A stretch of DNA of 64,000 bases from Anabaena lutea FACHB-196 (GCF_014698305.1 NZ_JACJST010000019.1:51248-115247), one strand, 5' to 3'. Positions 39,376 through 48,477 are shown, counted from the stretch's first letter. Made by a program: numbers and translations. The notes: a model not told the origin generated them from the letters alone.

Positions 39376-39954
39376 TTGACTACAATTGGAAGTTATCAGG
39401 TAAAAGTTTTAATTGAATCCAACACTGAGGAAATTGCTTTTATTTCTCCAGCAAATATTGATGATCTACCCACAAATTGGTCTTGTAACTGGTTAAATAT
39501 TTGGAATGAAACCGCTTTTTACTGCCAAAATATAGTTAAGCTGGTTTATAGGGGTCAAGTTTGGGGATTGGTGAAATATAGTCTTTATCCATATTTCGAT
39601 CCTGAACCCGCTCCTCCCATATTTATGGAAATAAATAATATAGAAGCACACCCTACGAGTCGAGGAGATGCTACTGGAAGACTAATTGAACCTATTGGTA
39701 AATGGTTGATTTGGTATGCAATAAAAGTTGCTTTCGAGTTTTGTGAGGTAAAGGCAGAAGAACCGCTAGTTATTCTAGAAGCTTTAGATACTGCTGTGTC
39801 ATACTATAGAGATAAGGTGGAAATGGAATATCTGGGTTTATCACGTAGCACTCCTGGAGAGGATTTATATGGCTTCAGATTTTCAAGAGCCGCAGCAGCA
39901 GAATTTTGTCGGCGACACGAAAGTCAGTGGGGAAGAGCAAAGTTATATGAATAG
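39376..39954 (+). CDS. Hypothetical protein, possible GNAT-like fold
   Basis: 192 aa, starting at TTG 39376 (no ATG until well inside the frame). The middle reads FMEINNIEAHPTSRGDATGRL, resembling the acetyl-CoA loop of GNAT acetyltransferases, followed by a helix and VILEALDTAVSYYRDKVEMEYL. The match is loose and the function is unknown. It overlaps the thioredoxin-fold gene by 8 bp, so the two are probably co-transcribed. Confidence 0.65.
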   Translation: MTTIGSYQVKVLIESNTEEIAFISPANIDDLPTNWSCNWLNIWNETAFYCQNIVKLVYRGQVWGLVKYSLYPYFDPEPAPPIFMEINNIEAHPTSRGDATGRLIEPIGKWLIWYAIKVAFEFCEVKAEEPLVILEALDTAVSYYRDKVEMEYLGLSRSTPGEDLYGFRFSRAAAAEFCRRHESQWGRAKLYE

Positions 39955-40453
39955 TAATGAAATTAAAGCAGGTTCAAAAGAGATCATGACCTATGCTCAA
40001 AGACAAGCTTTTTTGCAAAAATCTCATGTAGGAAAGTTATTTGGAGTCGCACATTTATTTCCAGCATCTGACGGAAAACCAACTATATTATCTATCAGTG
40101 AAAAAACCTTTACCAAAAATGTTTTAGAATCTCCTATCCCTGTATTGGTAATCTTTACAGCCCCTTGGTGTGGACTATGTAAAATTATTCATCCTTTGTT
40201 GCTACAATTTCAAGTTCAATGCAGTGATAGAATAAAATTAGTTGAGATTAATGCCGAGCAAAATTTTAAACTATCTAATACTTATAGGCTTAAGTCCCTA
40301 CCAACTTTATTGCTGATTGAAAATGGTATTGTCAAGCAGCGATTAGAAGAGTTTCGTTCACGAGAAGATTTACGTCTGGCATTAGAAAGTATTCAAATCG
40401 GCTATAACAATAGTTACTCTGGAAAAATTGATAATCTAAAATTTACAGGTTAA
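39947..40453 (+). CDS. Thioredoxin-fold protein
   Basis: About 168 aa from ATG 39947; an ATG at 39986 and an earlier in-frame start at 39869 are alternatives. The thioredoxin core reads PVLVIFTAPWCGLCKIIHPLL, with active site CGLC rather than CGPC, then VEINAEQNFKLSNTYRLKSLPTLLLIENG, which contains the cis-Pro. A 70-residue N-terminal extension is unassigned. It probably performs disulfide exchange. Confidence 0.85.
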   Translation: MNSNEIKAGSKEIMTYAQRQAFLQKSHVGKLFGVAHLFPASDGKPTILSISEKTFTKNVLESPIPVLVIFTAPWCGLCKIIHPLLLQFQVQCSDRIKLVEINAEQNFKLSNTYRLKSLPTLLLIENGIVKQRLEEFRSREDLRLALESIQIGYNNSYSGKIDNLKFTG

Positions 40454-40533
40454 GATTACACAAGCAGTAACTACAGTCATAAAAATTACAGAATTACAAA
40501 GCTATTTTTATGTTAACTCTTGACAGCAAAAAT

Positions 40534-40561
40534 AGGTGAATGAGAGTTTTCTCTTTCACCT
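40534..40561. terminator. Hairpin between convergent thioredoxin-like and ferredoxin-like genes
   Basis: AGGTGAATGAG (40534-40544) pairs with CTCTTTCACCT (40551-40561) with one mismatch, followed by TT on the plus strand. It probably terminates both convergent genes. Confidence 0.5.
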
Positions 40562-40592
40562 TTGTAATAATTTCATAAAATATTTTGACAAC

Positions 40593-41132
40593 TTAACTCA
40601 AATGATTCTCTAACAAAGAGGCTATAGCTTCTGGATGAATTTTCTTGTATTGCTTTTTACCCAACATCAAAACACAATTGGGAGCGCTGCTACAACGCTT
40701 CTGACAATCGGTGTGTTCAATTGTCACTTTATCAGATAAACCGCGATCGCACAAAGTTTTCTCTAAGTCTGATAATAACCCCTTTCCACCCCGTTTCATA
40801 CAACCAGATTTTTGACAAACCATAATCTTAGCTTTGGTTTGAGGTTGGCGATTTTCAATGAAACATAAACCAACTGCTTCTATTTGATAAGCTTTGAGTT
40901 TAACCTTACTTGTACGTGGGTTCAATTTACTGATAGCACCAACGCGAATTTGTTCCCCAGGTACTAAAGAAGAAACTGGAGAACAGCGCAAATCTTTAGG
41001 TAGTTTAACTTTCACCTTCCCAGAGGGAATCGCTAAACTTAAATATTTATATTTTCCTGGTTTATCACCAACAAAACCTAAAAACTGTCCCTCAAGATTC
41101 AATTCTGATAACGACTGATACTTTTCACCCAT
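40593..41132 (-). CDS. (2Fe-2S) ferredoxin (thioredoxin-like) domain protein
   Basis: 179 aa. The first 95 residues form a basic beta-rich domain (LSLAIPSGKVKVKLPKDLR). The C-terminus is a thioredoxin-like [2Fe-2S] ferredoxin with MVCQKSGCMKRGG and HTDCQKRCSSAPNCVLM, giving the four or more cysteines needed for the cluster. It lies next to nifT at the end of the nif block, so a role in electron transfer or metal handling linked to nitrogen fixation is possible but unproven. Confidence 0.85.
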   Translation of the reverse strand: MGEKYQSLSELNLEGQFLGFVGDKPGKYKYLSLAIPSGKVKVKLPKDLRCSPVSSLVPGEQIRVGAISKLNPRTSKVKLKAYQIEAVGLCFIENRQPQTKAKIMVCQKSGCMKRGGKGLLSDLEKTLCDRGLSDKVTIEHTDCQKRCSSAPNCVLMLGKKQYKKIHPEAIASLLENHLS

Positions 41133-41233
41133 GTTAATAACTCAAAATTACAAAATTAACTTTTAGTCAAACTGAGTTAGATAGGGTGAATCATGTCTAA
41201 TTCGTAATAGAGCCTACGGCACGCTTGCGCGAA

Positions 41234-41261
41234 CGTAATTCGTAATTCGTAATTCGTAATT
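41234..41261. repeat. Tandem CGTAATT heptamer array (4 units)
   Basis: Four exact CGTAATT units in the 266-bp gap between the ferredoxin-domain gene and nifT. An inverted counterpart (CAATTACGAATTATTTTGAC) lies at 41334-41353, as in the element at 32435-32596. Confidence 0.7.
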
Positions 41262-41398
41262 GAAGAGATTAAACGACACCATCAATTAACCAGTTCAATT
41301 TCTCAATGATGAGAATTACAAATTAAGGCTTATCAATTACGAATTATTTTGACATGATTTCCAAGATAGATTTTCACCATCTCCCTACCATCAAATTT

Positions 41399-41602
41399 CT
41401 AAGAGAGGCGTTTAGCTTCTACAGTGAGGGGTAATTTTTCTGTAGCTGGTAACTCACTAAATTCTAATTCCCAACCATTAGCTAAAGTGAGAACCTTACC
41501 TGCATCACTATCAGTTTGTTTTATAACTTCTTCCTCAAGGTCTTTTTTAGCAACGTAAACAACTAAAGTACCAGCATCATTCATTCGTAGCATTACTTTC
41601 AT
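41399..41602 (-). CDS. nifT: NifT/FixU family protein
   Basis: 67 aa from ATG 41602 ([20 protein letters not shown]). The short beta-rich sequence with KKDLEEEV and LANGWELEF is typical of NifT. Its role is unclear, and mutants in other diazotrophs often lack a phenotype. It is the last gene of the nifV-nifZ-nifT group and overlaps the end of nifZ by 26 bp. Confidence 0.9.
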   Translation of the reverse strand: MKVMLRMNDAGTLVVYVAKKDLEEEVIKQTDSDAGKVLTLANGWELEFSELPATEKLPLTVEAKRLS

Positions 41603-41864
41603 TATTTTCCTCAACAATTTCTAGTTCTTTCTTTTTACAACCGATGACGAACCCTGTATCTAAGAAATGCACAGCATATATATAGGTATTTTGTAAAAAT
41701 GTGCCTATACTTGCCACATAACCAATGTCTCCCTTTTGAGCCAAAACTGCACCAATGTCTTGACCAGGAAAGGTGCCATCATTTTTGATCAATTTACGAA
41801 TTCGTACTTTTTGACCAATTTCAAAAGCGGGGGGTAAGTCCAGTTCTAATTCATCGCGCTGCAT
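41577..41864 (-). CDS. nifZ: NifZ
   Basis: 95 aa from ATG 41864 ([20 protein letters not shown]). The core [15 protein letters not shown] and [14 protein letters not shown] and the [13 protein letters not shown] end match NifZ, a factor for P-cluster maturation of the MoFe protein. It overlaps nifV by 14 bp and nifT by 26 bp, so the three are translated from one message. Confidence 0.93.
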   Translation of the reverse strand: MQRDELELDLPPAFEIGQKVRIRKLIKNDGTFPGQDIGAVLAQKGDIGYVASIGTFLQNTYIYAVHFLDTGFVIGCKKKELEIVEENNESNATNE

Positions 41865-42984
41865 GAGAATACCTCTGTTCACGTACTAGATTCAACAGTT
41901 CTTCTGTAGTGAGACTACGTTTTTTTAGTGTTGATTGTTGACGTACTGCATCTAATATAGATTGGGTTTCTTCTGAATTCAAAAAGATGCCATATTGTTC
42001 TAACAAATTAGATACTAAATGCCGTCCAGAATGTTTACCTATGACTAAACTTCTTTCCCAACCTACTTCTTCAGGAGCAAAGGGTTCATAAGTTTCTGGG
42101 TTTTGTAATACACCATGAGCATGAATACCAGATTCATGAGCAAAGGTATTTTTACCGACAATTGCTTTCCAAGGTTGAACATTAGCACCTGATGCAGCAG
42201 CTACCAATTGAGATAGTTCTAATAAGTGTCGGGTTTTAATCCCTAAATCAACACCATAGATGCATTTTAGAGCCATAATAACTTCTTCTAAAGCTGCGTT
42301 TCCGGCTCTTTCTCCTAAACCATTAACGGTGGTATTAACGGAAACGGCTCCGGCTTTTATCCCAGCAATAGCATTAGCAGTTGCTAAACCAAAATCATTA
42401 TGGGTGTGAATTTCTACGGGAATTGATAAAGTAGATACTAACCGCTTAACTTTTAGATGAGTTCCAAAAGGATCAAGAACTCCAACTGTATCGCAAAAAC
42501 GAAATCTTGATGCACCCCATTCTTGAGCATATAATGCCACATCTTCGAGGAAATTTTCATCTGCTCTAGAAGAATCTTCTCCCCCAACTGCAACCCAAAG
42601 ACCATTATCAACTGCGAAGCTAATACAGTCTTTTAGTCTTTGTAAACTTACTCTCCATTGACCATGAAATTTAGCAGCAATTTGAATACCAGAAACGGGA
42701 ATAGCAATATGAACTCGTTGAAGTCCACAAGCGATAGAAGCTTTTATATCTGATATAACAGCGCGGTTCCAACCGAGTAATTTCGCATCTAAATCTAAGT
42801 TAGCAATTGCTGTAATTGCACGTATTTCTTCTTCTCCCATTGCGGGAATACCGACTTCTAATTCAGGTACACCAATGGCATCAAGAAATTGAGCAATCGC
42901 TACTTTTTCTTCTAGGTTAAAAGCAACACCTGCTGCTTGCTCGCCATCACGTAATGTAGTATCATTAATAATGATTTGACTCAT
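41851..42984 (-). CDS. nifV: Homocitrate synthase NifV
   Basis: 377 aa. It condenses acetyl-CoA and 2-oxoglutarate to homocitrate, the organic ligand of FeMo-co. Signatures: [16 protein letters not shown] at the N-terminus, metal ligands in [27 protein letters not shown], and [11 protein letters not shown]. It is the first of the overlapping nifV-nifZ-nifT genes. Confidence 0.96.
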   Translation of the reverse strand: MSQIIINDTTLRDGEQAAGVAFNLEEKVAIAQFLDAIGVPELEVGIPAMGEEEIRAITAIANLDLDAKLLGWNRAVISDIKASIACGLQRVHIAIPVSGIQIAAKFHGQWRVSLQRLKDCISFAVDNGLWVAVGGEDSSRADENFLEDVALYAQEWGASRFRFCDTVGVLDPFGTHLKVKRLVSTLSIPVEIHTHNDFGLATANAIAGIKAGAVSVNTTVNGLGERAGNAALEEVIMALKCIYGVDLGIKTRHLLELSQLVAAASGANVQPWKAIVGKNTFAHESGIHAHGVLQNPETYEPFAPEEVGWERSLVIGKHSGRHLVSNLLEQYGIFLNSEETQSILDAVRQQSTLKKRSLTTEELLNLVREQRYSHAAR

Positions 42985-43186
42985 CTCAAATATTCCTCTA
43001 GCGGAGTTTTTACTAATACTCTTTAACCCTACAATCCCTAGTAATAATAGATATAAAACAAATATTAAAATTTCAATTTGAACTACTAAAAATAGCGCTA
43101 GTTATTAAACAGGGGTTATGAACTTTAATTATTGCTCAATAACTCACACCACATCTGTATGACAGAAAACCAAATCTTGGTATAAT

Positions 43187-43306
43187 TTAAGAAGATTTTT
43201 TCCGGCTCTGATTTGGATGTTCTACAAATAGCTGGTAGCTAATATAGCTATTAGCAAGTCCTGTAAACAATAAGATACTCAGTCCAGCAATTAAAGTAGC
43301 AATCAT
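43187..43306 (-). CDS. 39-aa single-membrane-helix peptide in the nif block
   Basis: ATG 43306 to TAA 43187 encodes MIATLIAGLSILLFTGLANS, then YISYQLFVEHPNQSRKKSS: one hydrophobic helix and a basic polar tail, like small photosynthetic or respiratory membrane subunits. GAGG lies 8 nt before the ATG. It sits between the DUF2949 gene and nifV on the same strand. No family is recognised. Flanks 42985-43186 and 43307-43397 show nothing else. Confidence 0.6.
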   Translation of the reverse strand: MIATLIAGLSILLFTGLANSYISYQLFVEHPNQSRKKSS

Positions 43307-43397
43307 AGTAGTAGCCTCATTTGTAAGAATTCAGGATTCAGAATACTTGTAGAATTCCCTAAGTTTTTTAATTTTTGATTTTTTAATTTTTAATTGT

Positions 43398-43595
43398 TTA
43401 AGCGTGTTCTGCTAACCAATCAAAAATCTTTTCTAACTGATCTAAATCAATAAAACCATATTGCCAAAGTAGCATCGGTATTGGTCCTCTATCTAACTCA
43501 CGATGTCGTAATGCGACAGCAATATCCGCTTTTGAAAGTTCCAGTTCATTATGCAAAAAATGAAGTAATTTCTTATCGCTGTTGCGCTGTACCAT
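43398..43595 (-). CDS. DUF2949 family protein
   Basis: 65 aa. LLHFLHNELELSKADIAVAL, then PIPMLLWQYGFIDLDQLEKIFDWL, which is the cyanobacterial DUF2949 pattern, an all-helical small protein. In Anabaena sp. PCC 7120 a comparable small gene lies between cysE and nifV1. Function unknown. The 311-bp gap upstream (43596-43906) has only a TTTAGTAGATTTAGCAGATTT-like short repeat. Confidence 0.75.
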   Translation of the reverse strand: MVQRNSDKKLLHFLHNELELSKADIAVALRHRELDRGPIPMLLWQYGFIDLDQLEKIFDWLAEHA

Positions 43596-43906
43596 AATTT
43601 GACGTTGAAAATATCAAGTTAGACAATAATTTCTCAAATTCCATCCCCAGCGCTAGTTGCTAATTTCACTCTATTCAGAAATGAAATATGTCAGAGAATT
43701 TTTAGATTTAGTAGATTTAGCAGATTTGGCAAAGTGAGTGAAACCTAAGCTTAGGTTAATTCTCTTCAGTCTGCAAGCTAATTTGTGAGTGAACAATAAC
43801 TTTGAGGTTTTCAGAGTCTGAATCATGCTTGCATCATGAATTATGCTCTGATATTCTCTTGATTAGACATTCTAGAAGTTGTAAAGTGTGATTACTCACA
43901 CACTTT

Positions 43907-44143
43907 TTACTCAATACTGTGAAGCCAACAATCTTCTAACCATGTCACTAACTCACAGCGAGAAGCTAGAAATTGCATAACTGCACTGCGGACAAGAATG
44001 GCTTCTTGCAAACTGTTGATTTGGACTCGCAAAGAACCATCTGGAGGACAAGAACAAGTAATCATTAACTCTTGCAAACGGTGATAAATTTGCCATCTAT
44101 CGCTCAAAGGAATTTGCAAAACTTGTTCTCCTAGTGAAAACAT
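43907..44143 (-). CDS. Conserved small protein of the nifP-nifV block
   Basis: 78 aa. SLGEQVLQIPLSDRWQIYHRL, CSCPPDGSLRVQINSLQEAI, VTWLEDCWL. It lies 3 bp after the cysE/nifP stop, so it is co-transcribed. Position and size match the small gene after cysE in the Anabaena nif region. An Asr1405-like identity is inferred from position and memory, not from a search. Function unknown. Confidence 0.75.
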   Translation of the reverse strand: MFSLGEQVLQIPLSDRWQIYHRLQELMITCSCPPDGSLRVQINSLQEAILVRSAVMQFLASRCELVTWLEDCWLHSIE

Positions 44144-44146
44144 AAT

Positions 44147-44950
44147 TCAACTATCCTCGTGCTGCTGATGATTTGTCAGGGTTTGCAGTTGTTGTTCAAG
44201 TTTCTCAATTCTGGAAAGCAAAGAACGAATTATACCTGCTTCAACATCAGGAAGTTTTCCATGTTCTAAAGGAGAGAGACGTTTGGTTTGTTTATGGGAA
44301 ATAATGCGTCCAGGTATTCCCACAACAGTGGAATCTGGAGGAACATCACCTAAGACAATTGAACCTGCACCTATACGGACGCGATCGCTAATTTGAATAT
44401 TTCCCAAAACTTTCGCACCGGCACCCACAACAACGTTATTACCCAAAGTGGGATGACGTTTACCGCTTTCTTTCCCCGTTCCACCCAATGTTACACCCTG
44501 ATAAATTAGCGTATAATCTCCCACAATGGCAGTTTCACCAATCACAACACCCATGCCATGATCGATAAATACACCTTTGCCAATTTCTGCACCTGGGTGA
44601 ATTTCAATACCTGTGAAAAACCGTCCCAAGTGAGAAATAAAACGTGGGATAAAACCCACTTTACGGAGGTGTAACCAGTGCGCGAGACGATGTAAACACA
44701 GAGCATGAAATCCAGGGTAACAAAATATTACCTCTAACCAATTACGTGCTGCTGGATCACGCTCAAAAATGATGCGAAAATCGCTCATTAATGGCTCCCA
44801 AAAACCTCCAGAACGTTGATTTTTCCGCAAGTCTGTAATTGCAGTTGTGGTATTACTAATACTGTCTAAAGACTGTTGCATCGGTACTGTCTGGTTAAAA
44901 GAGCCATGTTGTATTTTTATGCTTATATCAGGTGACTCGAAAGCAGACAC
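44147..44950 (-). CDS. cysE: Serine O-acetyltransferase (CysE/NifP)
   Basis: 267 aa from GTG 44950; ATG 44881 is an alternative start. Left-handed beta-helix transferase with [52 protein letters not shown] and [11 protein letters not shown]. It makes O-acetylserine for cysteine synthesis. In diazotrophs a nif-linked copy (nifP) boosts cysteine for Fe-S clusters, and the nifV-Z-T genes downstream support that reading. Confidence 0.93.
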   Translation of the reverse strand: MSAFESPDISIKIQHGSFNQTVPMQQSLDSISNTTTAITDLRKNQRSGGFWEPLMSDFRIIFERDPAARNWLEVIFCYPGFHALCLHRLAHWLHLRKVGFIPRFISHLGRFFTGIEIHPGAEIGKGVFIDHGMGVVIGETAIVGDYTLIYQGVTLGGTGKESGKRHPTLGNNVVVGAGAKVLGNIQISDRVRIGAGSIVLGDVPPDSTVVGIPGRIISHKQTKRLSPLEHGKLPDVEAGIIRSLLSRIEKLEQQLQTLTNHQQHEDS

Positions 44951-44990
44951 AACCGCAGATACCGATTGGATTTATTAAATTTATTACGTT

Positions 44991-45116
44991 TGTACTCAAT
45001 AGGTTTAAACCCCTATTTAACAGAACTTTACATTTTCTGTTGGGGTAGGGGTACTAGCTTTTTATAACAGGGGTACTGGTATTTCTGGGGTAGGGATTCA
45101 GTTTTTTTGTACTCAA
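44991..45116 (-). promoter_or_regulatory. Candidate nif regulatory region upstream of cysE/nifP
   Basis: Read on the minus strand: TTGAGTACAAA (45116-45106), then ACCCC boxes (CTACCCCAGAAATACCAGTA, then a 22-nt spaced GTACCCCT, then CTACCCCAAC), then TTGAGTACAA (near 45000-44991). The same order of GAGTACAA - ACCCC boxes - GAGTACAA lies upstream of nifB (50046-50188) in the matching orientation. It probably binds a nif activator such as CnfR/PatB; that is inference. Confidence 0.5.
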
Positions 45117-45389
45117 GATAAATCTCTTTACCTGTGAGGCTTGACAGCGATTTAGGCAAGATAATTGGCTATATATTCAGTTGTACTCATTGCCTAAACG
45201 AAGCAGGTAGAAGGGATTACAACTTGGATTTCTGTATACTCAGCTACTATTATTAGTGTAGGGTTTTGGTAGTCAAAAAAGCGATTTCTTTATTTTGTTT
45301 TAGGATTTGTTTGCTGTATGTGGAAATACAAAATAGAACTATAGGGAGATGGATGTTATTGAGTTATCTTGTGTTATAATTTTTGTCTG

Positions 45390-45425
45390 AATCAGGATGT
45401 CCAGGATTAAAGGATTTACAGGATG
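45390..45425. repeat. Dispersed intergenic repeat, copy 3 (ATCAGGAT..AAGGAT type)
   Basis: AATCAGGATGTCCAGGATTA continues into AAGGATTTACAGGATG. It lies in the 560-bp gap between cysE and a uma2 gene, which otherwise holds the candidate nif control region and no gene. Confidence 0.45.
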
Positions 45426-45510
45426 AGAATATTCCATGTTGCATTTATTAAAAAGGAAAGATTGAATTTACTGAACTTCCCAAAAATGTGAACAATAAAT
45501 AATAGCAACT

Positions 45511-46047
45511 ATGCAATTTACTACCCTCACTAGCCCATTAGAAAATTTTCTTGGGCAACCCAATATTGAAGCCTCTCCTGCCTGGGAGTTTATCCAGGGA
45601 CAAGCCCAGCAAAAGCCCATGCCAACGCTGTTTCATTCCCGCCTCCAACGTAACCTTGTTAACGCCATCAACAGCCAAACTACAGCCTACGAAGCTATCC
45701 AAGAACTCCGGTGTATCGTACCGCCCATGTCTCCTGTACCTGATATTGCGGTTGTTAAGAGTGAACGTCTTACTGATGAAGATGGACCGCTACAAGGTTC
45801 ACCAGACTGGTTAATTGAAATTCGCTCCCCCGACCAAAGCACCTTAGATATACAACACAAAATCCTGCATTGCTTGAGTAACGGGACACAGATTGCTTGG
45901 TTAATTGATATTCAAAGAAAGCAAATCTGGGTTTGGGAAAATCAAGAATTACCACTCGTTTATGCCGATAATGATACACTCCCCAGCCTTGGCAATATTT
46001 TAGAATTGACTGTCGCAACCGTGATGGCAATGACTCAGCAACGATGA
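45511..46047 (+). CDS. Uma2 family (DUF820) protein
   Basis: 178 aa. SPAWEFIQGQAQQKPMPTLFHS, PVPDIAVV and DWLIEIRSPDQST with IAWLIDIQRKQIWV follow the Uma2 layout (PD-(D/E)XK fold). It belongs to a subfamily different from 27333 and 47324. Function unknown. It is the first gene of the accessory interval separating cysE/nifP from nifB. Confidence 0.85.
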   Translation: MQFTTLTSPLENFLGQPNIEASPAWEFIQGQAQQKPMPTLFHSRLQRNLVNAINSQTTAYEAIQELRCIVPPMSPVPDIAVVKSERLTDEDGPLQGSPDWLIEIRSPDQSTLDIQHKILHCLSNGTQIAWLIDIQRKQIWVWENQELPLVYADNDTLPSLGNILELTVATVMAMTQQR

Positions 46048-46080
46048 TATTTTGATATATTAAAATAATGAATATGTTTA

Positions 46081-46482
46081 TTATGATTTTGGATGCAGTA
46101 AACGAATAAAGCCTTCTTGCTCAAAGTGTCGATCTGTTGTTAAAGCTTCGTTAATACTTCTTTCACGCATCAGTACAAAGCTAATGGAGTCGCATAAAGA
46201 GTAACTTTTATCCTGCCTTATCATCAATAGCTCAATTGCTTTTCTGTACAATGATTCATTAATCCAAACCGTTTCAATATCTGGGTTATCCAATAAGTCA
46301 ACAACAAAAGCAAGTATGGATGAGCGAGGAAAGCGTCTGGCATTTGCTAAAGCAACATATTCAGCAATGATGTAACTGTGAGTTAGTCTAACTGTAGCCT
46401 TTTTGTATGCAGTACAAGCTAGACTATGAAGTGGCTCAGTTGGATAATGTAAACAAAGTAACCCGGAGGTATCAATTAGCAT
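46081..46482 (-). CDS. vapC: PIN domain toxin (VapC-like)
   Basis: 133 aa. MLIDTSGLLCL carries the first acidic PIN residue, YIIAEYVALANARRFP the second, and SLCDSISFVLMRERSI with ALTTDRHFEQEGF the C-terminal pair. The start touches the stop of the preceding antitoxin gene, as expected for a type II toxin-antitoxin pair. Confidence 0.87.
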   Translation of the reverse strand: MLIDTSGLLCLHYPTEPLHSLACTAYKKATVRLTHSYIIAEYVALANARRFPRSSILAFVVDLLDNPDIETVWINESLYRKAIELLMIRQDKSYSLCDSISFVLMRERSINEALTTDRHFEQEGFIRLLHPKS

Positions 46483-46766
46483 TAATCGTCCTCGTGGTTA
46501 TTAGCATACTCTCTTGCTAAATCTGCATCAATGCTTTCATTATCAATATTTGTACTACTATAGATATTGAGTGTGCCAAAATGATGCTCAAATTTTGCCT
46601 GTGCTAATTCTTTTTGCACATCTGTAGATACTGGCAAAACTTGGCTAAAATGCTGTTCTAGCAATGCTGTTGCTAAACTTTCTGGAGAAATACCGACATT
46701 ATTAGCTTGTTGCTGAATAGCGATCGCTATCTTATCACTCAGTTCCAGAGTTAGAATTTGGCTCAT
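46482..46766 (-). CDS. Putative antitoxin of the adjacent PIN toxin
   Basis: 94 aa. LTLELSDKIAIAIQQQANNVG followed by SPESLATALLEQHF looks like a ribbon-helix-helix or VapB-type DNA-binding start; the C-terminus is acidic. It directly precedes the PIN toxin with a 1-bp overlap. Confidence 0.75.
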   Translation of the reverse strand: MSQILTLELSDKIAIAIQQQANNVGISPESLATALLEQHFSQVLPVSTDVQKELAQAKFEHHFGTLNIYSSTNIDNESIDADLAREYANNHEDD

Positions 46767-46915
46767 AACAGGATACTCAAGAATTAATGTTATTATAACA
46801 TTGATTGCGTACAGCGGAAAAAGGCAAATAATAAATCACCGTAGAAATTAAAAGACCCCAAATATCTATTTAGACTTTAGTCAATAACAGTTTAATATCT
46901 TTCAACAACAGCGAA

Positions 46916-47080
46916 TTATTTTATCCTAGGTTTATGAGCCGGAACTGTCAATTTAAGGACTTCATCAGGCAGTAGTTTTTCTAGTCTAATGTGGCTACCG
47001 CGTTGACGAACCACAAGCCATCCATCTCGTTCTAGAGCAGCTATGATTTGAGTGTATGAAAGACTAGGAACTTTAGTCAT
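46916..47080 (-). CDS. hicA: HicA-like mRNA interferase toxin, short C-terminus
   Basis: 54 aa from ATG 47080 to TAA 46916. SYTQIIAALERDGWLVVRQR, then GSHIRL and VPAHKPRIK match HicA, with the catalytic His in GSH. Typical HicA proteins continue after VPAHKP for about 10-20 residues (the RGTL..ILRQ helix); here they end at once, so the toxin may be truncated or inactive. It overlaps hicB by 4 bp. Confidence 0.75.
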   Translation of the reverse strand: MTKVPSLSYTQIIAALERDGWLVVRQRGSHIRLEKLLPDEVLKLTVPAHKPRIK

Positions 47081-47280
47081 AGAACTAACTCTCGAACAAT
47101 AATACCTTCCTGAGAGGAAAACTCATGTTCTACGGGTTCAAGATATAACTCTATAGCTTCTTTAATATTTTCTAATGCTTTGTCTACATCTTCTCCCTCG
47201 CTGATACAACCAGGTAAGGAGGGAACATAAACGGTATAGCCACCTTCATCACTAGGTTCTAGAATTACTGTTAGCTTCAT
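47077..47280 (-). CDS. hicB: HicB-like antitoxin
   Basis: 67 aa from ATG 47280. MKLTVILEPSDEGGYTVYVP, then SLPGCISEGEDVDKALENIKEAIELYL is the HicB partial RNase H-like fold. A longer frame to 47298 adds six unlikely residues. It forms a pair with hicA. Confidence 0.87.
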   Translation of the reverse strand: MKLTVILEPSDEGGYTVYVPSLPGCISEGEDVDKALENIKEAIELYLEPVEHEFSSQEGIIVRELVL

Positions 47281-47323
47281 ATTTTTCAAACAATGCAATT
47301 TATAATGATTTTAGCAAGATTTC

Positions 47324-47896
47324 TCAGTCAAAAATAACACCGCGATAAATTTCCGCCATTGGTAATTCAACCCCAACTGACTCTAAAGAAATAGATTTTT
47401 CTAAATCATTAAAATCACTCAATAACCAACCTTGAGATTGCTTACTATATTTTTCTATAAAAGGTTCATCTTGCTCTACTAATAAATATTCACAAAAACT
47501 AGGAATTGAACGATACATCCGAAACTTACTTTGACGGTCATAATCTGCTGTGGAGGGGGATAATACTTCAACAATTAAAATAGGATTTAAAACTTCATCT
47601 GTGCGATTTTCATTTAGTTGCGGTTCACCTTCAAAAACCATCACATCTGGATATACTCCGCGTTTATGTTCAGGAATCCATAACCGTAAATCGCTGTTAA
47701 TTGGTTCAAATTGAGTATCGCGGAGAAGAAACTTCAGAAAAGCAAATATATTTCCACTGATACGGCTGTGGTTGAGTGATCCTCCAGGCATTGGTACAAT
47801 TTCTCCATCACGATATTCGCTGCGTCCTTCCGCTTTTTCTTCAATGACGCGATATTCATCCAAACTATAACGACGCTCAACGGTGGTAATCATCAT
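47324..47896 (-). CDS. Uma2 family (DUF820) protein
   Basis: 190 aa. YSLDEYRVIEEKAEGRSEYRDG, YPDVMVFEGEPQ, NPILIVEVLSPSTADYDRQSKF and FCEYLLVEQDEP are the family hallmarks, including D and ExL residues of the nuclease-like site. It belongs to the accessory interval; function unknown. Confidence 0.9.
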   Translation of the reverse strand: MMITTVERRYSLDEYRVIEEKAEGRSEYRDGEIVPMPGGSLNHSRISGNIFAFLKFLLRDTQFEPINSDLRLWIPEHKRGVYPDVMVFEGEPQLNENRTDEVLNPILIVEVLSPSTADYDRQSKFRMYRSIPSFCEYLLVEQDEPFIEKYSKQSQGWLLSDFNDLEKSISLESVGVELPMAEIYRGVIFD

Positions 47897-47985
47897 GTTT
47901 TAATTGATTACATTGTTTTTAGGACAACAAGAATATTTGGGTATTGCTGAATTTATATTGTCATTATGCAACGCCAATATTTAAA

Positions 47986-48477
47986 TTAGCCACCCAAAAG
48001 GTATTGCAACTGAACCTGAATATCAGTGTTAGTACCAGCTACTAAAACAGCCGCGTTATTAAACTTGGGTGGGCCAGTCAGAATCAATGGATTGTTGGAA
48101 AAACCAAAACCTTCTGTAGGAATACCAAAAGAGTTGCTATTGAGGATACCGTCTGCATTGGTATCGTGAATCAATGCAACGGCATAATTGCCTGCTTTCA
48201 AGTTCTTGAAAATCAATTTTTGAGGCTTTTCTGTGATATCAACACATTGGGATTGTAAAGCTTTTTTACTGTCACTAGGAAATCCTTTGCTTTGATAAAA
48301 AAGACTAGCGCAAATTTTTCCGGTTTGGTTTTTCAGTCCATCCACATTAACTGTGAGATTACTCTTAAAATCTGCTCTGGCACCAGTTAAATAGAATAAA
48401 TTTCCCAAAATAGGGAGTAACAATATCAGCCCCTGGATTGATGCTGTGCGTAACGCAATTTTTAAATGTTGCCTCAT
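47986..48477 (-). CDS. DUF2141 domain-containing exported protein
   Basis: 163 aa from ATG 48477, with signal peptide (GLILLLPILGNLFYLTGARA). The mature part reads LTVNVDGLKNQTGKICASLF, LKAGNYAVALIHDTNADGIL, GIPTEGFGFSNNP, which is the DUF2141 beta-sandwich. It is probably periplasmic; function unknown. A start at 48501 adds eight residues. Confidence 0.87.
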   Translation of the reverse strand: MRQHLKIALRTASIQGLILLLPILGNLFYLTGARADFKSNLTVNVDGLKNQTGKICASLFYQSKGFPSDSKKALQSQCVDITEKPQKLIFKNLKAGNYAVALIHDTNADGILNSNSFGIPTEGFGFSNNPLILTGPPKFNNAAVLVAGTNTDIQVQLQYLLGG

